From positions 6,761,501-6,815,000 of the forward strand of contig NC_092563.1 of NCBI RefSeq assembly GCF_037975245.1: a stretch of DNA of 53,500 nucleotides, in the 5' to 3' direction. Shown here piece by piece: positions 45,803 through 53,500 of the stretch. The position numbers were made by a program, and so were the translations under genes. Below the pieces are notes generated by a model, which did not search any database, was not told the origin of the DNA, and worked only from the letters and a program-made list of their open reading frames with translations. Position 1 is the stretch's first letter. The number at the start of each line of letters is the position of its first letter. Source of the DNA: Apostichopus japonicus. Lineage: Eukaryota; Echinodermata; Holothuroidea; Aspidochirotida; Stichopodidae.

Positions 45803-46813
45803 AGTAAAGATTATATATTGATTTACCTTACATCTTTGACGTGTTAATAGTGGTTGAGAATGATTTCAGCCATATGTAGCCATTATACGAGGCAAAACGC
45901 ATTATTTATACCAGCGTAAAGGATACCTATACAGCCTAGTTTAGCTCACACACTTTTCTCTTCTCGAATACAAAGCAGCGATACCATATACCGCCTCGAC
46001 AGTTTTACTACAGATGTATATAACGCGTTGTTCATCGCTATACCTTTGGGAAAGAGGATAAACTTGGGAGTCACGGTATCCCATTACAGAATACACAGTA
46101 GGCGCTTTGAATATCAAACACTTTTTTTTTTTATCGATAAGTTAAATAACGCAAAACATATAAAGAGATTGTCCTCTTTGGGACCGTTGATCAAATGCAG
46201 CGCGTGTCGGAGAAGCAATGGCTACGAAGATAGGTTACAATAAGGTTAAAAGTGAAATTTAAAAAAAAAATCATATACAAAAATATGCGATCGTTTGTTG
46301 AACTTTCTAACAAACGTTCGAAATGTAGTACGTCTGTCATATTTGATCTGTAGCCCTATATAGTTATGAAATATGAAAACTTTAATAAAACGTACCAACT
46401 GAATATACAAACAAATATTTTTTGATATAATTTTGAGAATATATTTAAGAAGAATGAATTTAAATGTCAGTTTATTTTTGATTAAGTAGAAAGTACAAAT
46501 TAAAGTCTTCTCTTTTCTTAAGGACTTTGACAACAAGGAAATCGATTTTTTTCCCCACCTTTTATTCTTCCCCTACATCGATAATGGACCAACCGTCCAA
46601 TACCCCCACCATATGTTTCCATATATACTTCCCACACTGAGCACAATAGTACATATATGTATGTATACATAGATAGATAGATATATGGGTACTAGTAAAG
46701 AGCATGTACTAACTCCCGCCTCCTATACACCTATACACAGTGACATACATATATATGTATAGAGAGTGACTCGAACTGCAGAAATCTGTAAATAGTCTAT
46801 AACTTATCAGAAA
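45803..46813. other. Non-coding stretch, no recognisable gene
   Basis: AT-rich; short GATA and (AT) runs near 46660-46690. No supported feature. Confidence 0.45.
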
Positions 46814-47023
46814 TCATACCTTTCCAATTCCAAAATGAACAAGTAATCCTGCAATGAATCCCAAATTTTGAAGAAAAAAAGCCGCTTCGACTTGTCTGCT
46901 CTGCCGTGGTAACCTACACTGAAGCCTTTCTGTTAATGGCGGATGAGGTAGATTTTGCCAGTCGTCAACGACAGGCTTGCTGAAGGCAAATCTCCTTCGC
47001 TTCGGGGCAAGCACGCTCTGCAT
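46814..47023 (-). CDS. Weak coding-exon candidate with a membrane-like C-terminus
   Basis: The minus frame starts MQSVLAPKRRRFAFSK, is rich in Arg/Gln/Pro, and ends with a hydrophobic run AAFFLQNLGFIAGLLVHFGI. Its last codons overlap GGAAAGGTATGA, a plausible 5' splice donor, so it could be a first coding exon or a small single-pass membrane protein. Local GC and codon choice are higher than in the flanks. I do not recognise the family and chance is possible. Confidence 0.25.
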   Translation of the reverse strand: MQSVLAPKRRRFAFSKPVVDDWQNLPHPPLTERLQCRLPRQSRQVEAAFFLQNLGFIAGLLVHFGIGKV

Positions 47024-48926
47024 GCAGCGTCTCTGGAGAACGCCTGTATAATTACAAAACTGGCCCCGGGCTACGTTTTACCCTTTATGTCTCTCGTTTT
47101 GCATTTATTTTTCTACTCGTCATGCCCTAAGAACTTTTCGGGGGCTTCTATTCTTTTCCTGCTAAACTGCCTGTAAGCCCAATTCTAGTCTCCGATTTCG
47201 TCGCTCTGGGCAATGGAAACACAACACAACAACTATAGTCTGTGAGCGCTAGTTATATGTATTTTCGTATATATACAATCGGTTGGGCATTGAATTTTAG
47301 TGATTGCATTGCTTGAGTGTGTGCTAAAGGGGCCAAGTATTGGGTCGCTCAGGTGCAAATCATGCGAAGGAAGTAACCTCTCACAAAATTATCCTTTTTT
47401 ACTTTCTTTTTTCTTTCTTTTCTACCTATGTAGTTGATGTAATTTACAGTTCCAAAGTGATCTAAAGTTCACTTAGATGTTTTCATCTGCAAGTTAGAGT
47501 CATCTTCAGAAAACTGCGCACGCACTGAGCAGGCGGGTAATCTTCGCAGGTTAACCTTGGCGGTGTTGAGGGTATTTTCTCAAGGGAGAACTTTTAATAC
47601 ATAATATCCGCTTCAAGTCTGTTCAAATTACAATCTGAGAGCGTGTGTTTTATTTCATCAATGGTCAAAAAAAGGATTATTGTTTGATGAGATGTTCACG
47701 GGGAGATAAAGATCTTTATCTTGCCTTACATTATGATACCCTTGACTGATGACACAGAGACAAATTATCAACGACTGGTAGCGCTTAAAAGTTGACAGAG
47801 CATGCGGATTGAGGGCGGGGTTGGGGCTTTTCGTTAGTGATATATAACTTGTTTCGAAAGTTGTTTAGAAGATGGCAATTGTACAGTATTCAATTGTGTA
47901 TAGCAAACTTTAATAACTTTAACAAATAGAGATAGACAAGGTTTACGATTGTTGAAGTCAATAGCGCATGCGTAAACTGGCATCTCATGAGAAACAAATA
48001 AGGACTATATATGGCCCTGCAGTAGCATATGCATTCTGCGTGAAGAGCTCGCCTAAAATCATGAAATATTAGAATGAATCATTTGGGATTGATTTACAAT
48101 TCTTGACGATAACTTCCCAGGCTTTTTGTTAATGATGGGACAGTCATTTGCGTGTAAAACGAAGGTCCGTAAACTGTGGGATGTGACCAATAAAATAAGT
48201 AGCGAAAAAGTTTCGGTAACTCACGGGATATTCCAGACGTCGCAAATATCTTTATTATTCGATGATTTCCCGATGGAGGTCGATTACTCATGCATGTTTT
48301 TTTGTTACACAAAGACCATATATAAGATATATAAGATAGCTGTCATGCATTTCTGAGCATCGATTCTGTGGGTGGGGTGGGGTGGGGTCCACGGTGGGTC
48401 GTGGCTCGGTCCTCATGGAAGATCCTGGGTCGTGTGCCTAAAGCCTAAAAGTTTGCGGACGGTTTGGTATAAAGGTGTTCCCTTACAGACTCGTTGCTAT
48501 AACTGTGTGTGTAGTTGATGTGTATTAAATAAAATTTGACAAAATGCCCTTTGTCCAATCATTACCCCATGAAAAATAATTTTTGAGGTGAATTTTGCCG
48601 GTTTAAGAATTTGTTTAAGCATTTACTGCGCATTTCCACGCACATGCGTATTTGAGGTGGTATCAAATTAATTGAGTGAGGACTTTTTCATTGGCTCAAA
48701 AGTGCTCAGTGGGCAATTTGTATTAGTTTCTTAGAATCGAACCGTAGTGTAGTTATCCATTTATTCGCCATTCAATGTTCACTTGTATCAACACTTTTCA
48801 AGAATATTATATACTTGATCAACTAAGGATTTCGTTTTGAATAATAATTTTGATTAAATATGGCCACTAATCTCCGACGACTGGAGGACGGTGCTGACAT
48901 TTTTACCAAACGACAATTTATGATTG
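47024..48926. other. Non-coding stretch, no recognisable gene
   Basis: No motif-bearing frame. A GGTGGGGTGGGGTGGGG run lies at 48370-48387. Confidence 0.45.
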
Positions 48927-49115
48927 TCCCGATAAATATAGAACGAACATTAATCGAACTGTTATCCTGGAAGGGATCAACGCCCGACAAGACTTAGGGC
49001 CTATATATTCTCAATGACTGTCCCCGGCGATAAACTTGGAACGAACATTAATCGAATTAACTGAGTCCAGCCTGGAAGGATCAACGACCCGACAAGACTC
49101 TTATATGTTCTCAAA
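48927..49115. repeat. Imperfect tandem duplication of about 95 bp
   Basis: The two halves share GAACGAACATTAATCGAA, CCTGGAAGG, ATCAACG, CCCGACAAGACT and TATATTCTCA/TATGTTCTCA. Confidence 0.75.
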
Positions 49116-51390
49116 ACTTTGAGCATTTCCCAACAAACCCGCAGAGCTCCCCCTACCCCCCCCCCCCGCCCACAACGGTCGCTCCGGTTCAATCTCACCC
49201 CTCATATTTATGAAACCGATTGGGACAACGGACTTTTTCGGCCATTTCCATAAAGTTCTTGTTTTCAAGAATTGTGTTCCACAAAACATTTCTAACGGTA
49301 CCGTGTCCCAAATACAGCCTATATCAGTGCATGCCCCCTGCTCAGGGCTGGGTCTGCCATCCGCATCACCTGGTTTAACCATTCTGGGACAGAAAAATGT
49401 TTCAGTAGTAAACATAATTATGTTTTTATATCCTAACCTATACCCTTGCCAGCGAACGAACTAGTGTAAAGGAACGTTTTTACATGTTTTGTCGGCAAAT
49501 TGGTTTTAGGATTTCATAATTCAAACTGACTCAGTTGAAATGTTGATGAATTTAGGGAGCTACCATTTAGACAGCCCCCCCCCCGATGCGGTGGGTACTC
49601 TACAAATAGGGATATCACTAATAAATCAGTAAACATGTAGGATGCAGGGAAGCGTGGGGTGGGGCGGGGGGGGGTGGTGAGAGGGGTCTTTTGCATGTTG
49701 ACGTGTATTTGCTATCGATAGTTTTACTGGGATAAGTTACCCCCGGACTCACTACATGAGAGCGGGCATCATCTAATACAGGACCACACACCCTCCTTGG
49801 GGTCCATAATGTGTCCACCCCTGATGGGCTCCATGGATTCAGTGAAGTATGTGGTCTGAGGAGTTCCTAAAAGATTAATCCAGAGATGTTTCATGTTAAT
49901 GATAGACAACTCGACAAACTAAACATTTTACCAAATCATATGAATTACTGCAAGTTCAGAGAAAATGGCATCGGAAACTTATCACAAGCTCCCCAAATTT
50001 ATAAACATAACGAACATAGTTGTGACGTCACGGACTCACTTTGACCAGACAGCACAAACTTTTTTTTATGGCATCTATCACTGGGTCCAGGTTACCCCCC
50101 CCCCCCCCCTCCCCCAAGAAAAAAACCCTTCCTAGCCGTAACAGTTTACAATATTTGATATCGTTTACAAACATAAACGTAGTGTCACTAGATATACATA
50201 TAACCGTGTAGACTTATATTAAGAATTATATTAAGGAGCGTTAGAGAAGTCAAGCGAAGTCTAATTAACTAAAAGATAAGAATTATCGGTGCTAAAGGGG
50301 CTATTAGGTAATCAATACTATTGAGGGGCCCACTCAAATTTGACTTCAGGTTAATTTACTCCTAATCTGTGAATAAGTCAACTTTCGACTACAAACTAAT
50401 AGAGTAGATTGAAACAGTACGAGTTGTAAACAGTGTAAGGAATTTGGAATTGCATGAATCATTTTTTTTCATTATTTAATTTTCGTTTTGGAGTTTTGTT
50501 TCCTTTCACCAATTTCTCTCCAGTATATGTATATATTTATTATATTCAAATGTGGAAAACATTCTATCAGCATTGCGCTTCTTCTTTTTTCTCCTTTTCC
50601 ATGCATTTGTATAGCTTAAATATTGTATATAAATTAACATGATGAATTTCTTTTTTTCTTTGGACCTGCATGTCTCTCTAGATTGTATACTGTATATCAA
50701 AATATTCGTTTAATACTTTGTTAAACATTCATGTACTGTACAAAATTGCTGGAAATAAATTGTTGTCATTGTCAGTCTTCTTGGTGGTGTTTTGACGGTT
50801 ACTTCAACATACATAGCTTATATACATAGAAATATGCCTATATAGCCATATATAATAGCCTATATATATAGAAATATGAAAAAAACCTTTGAACTATGCC
50901 GATCATCATAGCCCATATTTACGATCGAGATGAACAATTCCCCCCCCCCACACCCCCGCCCCGTCACCACCCACAACGCCTCCAATTGCTCAGAATATTG
51001 TTTGGTTCCTTTGGCCGATTTATATCATTGAAGAAATTTTATTGCCAGACAACTGTCGTTTGTTTTTTATTTCATATAATGTAATCAGAGGATGAAATCA
51101 ATTAGTTTCACTCACACTTTTATACATATCGGAAAGATAAAAACTATAAGTTTTATATTTAGTAAATCCTCGCTTATATCAGTACAGTCTAAAGTGAAAC
51201 TTAATATTAAATATTAAGTAATGCAAATTGGAGCTTGTTAAAAGTCGGTTTTCTTAAAGTCAATAACCGGAGAGAAACCAAACTTTTTATAACCAAAATA
51301 GGTTAATCTCAGGCTAAGGTGTTCTTTCGCTTGTTATACCTGTAAAAGTGCGGATTGTTTTGGAATTCATATGGTATCGTAAAAGGTTTG
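49116..51390. other. Non-coding stretch with C-rich tracts
   Basis: Poly-C runs occur at 49157-49169, 49576-49584, 50095-50110 and 50941-50950. A frame pair at 49101-49464 is open on both strands but shows no family motif. Confidence 0.45.
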
Positions 51391-51495
51391 TTATGAGATA
51401 TTTATCGGTTGGTTGAGATATTAATTGGTTGGATGAAATATTAATTGGTTAATTGAGATATATATTGTTTGAATGAGATATTAATTGGTTGCGTA
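51391..51495. repeat. Tandem GAGATATTAATTGGTT repeat, five units
   Basis: Units of 20-24 bases vary as GATATTTATCGGTTGGTT, GATATTAATTGGTTGGAT and so on. Confidence 0.9.
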
Positions 51496-51805
51496 AATTT
51501 GTGAATACCAATAAGGAAAACGTTGACGTCATGTCAAAGTTATGTTGATTGTCGGATCTAAGATGTAAGACAGTTGCGTGCACATGGTGTCAGAAGGGAG
51601 ACGGTGGGGGAATACAACCCCCCCCCACCCCTCCAACCCGATTGAATGAGGTAGGGGCATGAATCTCTATGGAAGGTCCCAGATGTGTATACCAATCAGT
51701 GTTTTATTAAGGAAGGGTGTCACCCGTCAGTAGGGGCGGGGGTCTGGGGTGCTTCCACAGAAAAGATTTTAGACGTCAAATGGTGCATATACTGAGGCAT
51801 ATTAA

Positions 51806-52163
51806 AGGGTGTGAAGACTCGCGCAAAAAAAACGTCTCATGCCGGTAATCTGACCTAGTTTCGAATGAGGTGTAACAGAAGTGTTAGACACCACCATCGA
51901 TCCCCAGAAAATACACACACAGCTTCCTATCGTCGATAATTAGACACTAGTGTACAGTCAATAATACAGCTATACGGTCAATACCCACAACACAGTGTAC
52001 ATAGCAGCGATGGACAACTCAGATCTAGATAAAAGATAACAAGGTATCACGTTTCATTACTGTCTGCATTTTGTGGCGACAAGAAGAAAACTTCACTTGC
52101 AAGCAATGGAAAGTTAACTTTTTCAGAGCGCGGCACGCAGTTTTGGGCGAGTCTTCAATGCCT
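51806..52163 (-). mobile_element. TTAA-flanked MITE, copy 3 (358 bp)
   Basis: It starts AGGGTGTGAAGACTCG and ends CGAGTCTTCAATGCCT, in the same orientation as copy 2. The left flank is TTAA (51802-51805); the right flank is TCAA (52164-52167), a one-base decay of the duplication. It is non-coding. Confidence 0.8.
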
Positions 52164-52167
52164 TCAA

Positions 52168-53500
52168 GACTATGCATTAAGTCTGTAAGTACTTCTCTAA
52201 AACTATCGGTTGTGCTAATAAATACTGTTTTTTGTTGTTGTGATATTGAAAAGGGGTAGAGGGCGCGCTGTACAATGTTCTAATTCTTTCCCGGCTGAAC
52301 GTCAAGAATTCCCCGACTGAAGCATCCCCCCGACTGACGATCAGAGGTGGGGCATGCCCCCTCCCCCTCCCTCTTGCTCACGTCATATATGGATGTAATA
52401 TTACAGAGTCACGTGCCAAGAATGAATATCGAATCCACCTAAAAATCCACCTGATAGAATAAGTATAGTGATATATAGAAATGAAACTTGGCCTGATGGA
52501 TAACATAAGTTAAAGATTGCCTTTTATTGCAGAAGTTGAGTCTTCGTATATCATAAGTTCAAGAAAAAAAAGGAGACTAGTGCTAGTAAAGTTTTTCGAT
52601 AGCTTTTCTAGATTCAAAATATGCAGCTTTTCAATTTCTAGATCTCTGAAATGTCCATTAAGGTTAACCTGATGGTGACTACGAAGGTCGGCTCCTCGGT
52701 GCAGGCCTTTAGGGTTAATGTTAATCCATCGTTTTTACCAGTTTTATAGTAAATCCATCAAAATACGTTTTTTTTTTAACTTCGTATGATCTGATGAACA
52801 TCTGAGCATCCTTGGATGACACGAATCAGCACCATCTGTACGGTACTTGACAAATTTGTAGATGCATTGTAAACATGTTATCATTAGAGGCCTGTTTATA
52901 AGTGTTTTGTGTACTGAGACCTGTTTCGCATCTGAGGAGTTGAACTAATGGTCTGTGTGTTAGACTAAACAATTCAGCCACTTGAATTGATGAAACGCCT
53001 ATACGCATGATTTCTCAAAACTTAAAAGTGATGTATAGAAATACAACCTATGTTATTCACGATCTACTCTGAACATATCATGTCAAATCAAATTTTGTTT
53101 TGCCGACCTGAAGTCACCCTTAAATGTCCTGTAAATCATTAAGAAAGTTTTAATCGTTAATTCAATCTCAGTTACAGTTCTAAAGAGTTAAACGAACTGT
53201 ACATGGATTTCTTCCTGAAGAACGTCTGTTTAGAAAGTGACTAAACCTTAAAATGACAGGACATATCACATTAGCTTACTGTATAGTTGGGACCAACACA
53301 TCTCACAAGAGATTCTAGTCTAGCGTGATAATTCAATGAAGAAGATATGTTTATTCTGAAGATCCTCGTAAGTTAGTTTTCGAAGATCTGAACTTTAATT
53401 ATTGATGTTCGAATCATATGCTCATAGTGTCTTCCTTTTTTTTTTCTGTGCCGCTGTCATCCATAACACCAAATAAGGCATAGAGTGCAGCATCCACAGG
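52168..53500. other. Non-coding stretch at the window end
   Basis: It contains a weak relative of the 30142-30273 duplication at about 52915-52995. I see no gene. Confidence 0.45.

Noticed and set aside
48126-48356. 76-residue plus-strand frame
   Set aside because: Cys/Lys/Ile-rich composition without any motif and no splice signals; indistinguishable from chance.
49101-49464. Frames open on both strands of similar length
   Set aside because: No recognisable motif on either strand, and opposite-strand open frames are common in C/G-balanced patches.

Overview
The window looks like metazoan nuclear DNA: AT-rich, intron-like non-coding stretches, long (AT)n microsatellites, a KCTD1/15-type BTB gene, Ty3/gypsy LTR retrotransposons, pogo and hAT fossils and a Deu-domain SINE. 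A marine invertebrate deuterostome, perhaps an echinoderm, fits best. That is inferred from the repeat types and is not proven.

Region 1 (1-17550) is a graveyard of mobile elements with every recognisable coding fragment on the minus strand. Two head-to-tail copies of one Ty3/gypsy element (period about 4.69 kb) share a single short LTR (4239-4425). Its Gag has an N-terminal RRM-like fold and a PNMA-like capsid, and in the copy whose end is visible pol stops inside the reverse transcriptase. Next come a gypsy integrase C-terminus, a SINE tail, protease and Gag scraps, a broken pogo/Tigger-like DDD transposase (10720-12180), a hAT C-terminus (12224-12600), and the LTR-PBS-gag head of a Mag-like gypsy element (12600-14046). 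Last are two head-to-tail gag-protease copies with a tRNA-Leu-type primer site (14120-17086), beside a minisatellite.

Region 2 (17550-35000) has no certain gene. It holds a C-rich satellite and 69-bp tandem array (20869-21293), a TTAA-flanked MITE (23642-23995; two more copies at 45427-45798 and 51806-52163), a possible orphan terminal exon (25533-25660), and a striking 1.9-kb element (28103-29978). That element is bounded by an exact 27-bp inverted repeat and built mostly of palindromic CTTAAG half-site arrays. Several minisatellites and (AT)n tracts follow.

Region 3 (35385-36279) is the only confident host gene: an intron-free coding exon on the minus strand for a KCTD1/KCTD15 homologue of about 294 residues, preceded by a splice acceptor in the 5' UTR.

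Region 4 (36300-53500) is mostly non-coding. It contains a 131-bp tandem array (40063-40571), a full-length Deu-like SINE (42543-42868), two copies of the TTAA MITE, a possible DDE transposase scrap (41845-42054) and a weak coding-exon candidate (46814-47023). No operon-like cooperation exists; apart from KCTD and possibly the exon candidates, the content is mobile-element debris and simple repeats.
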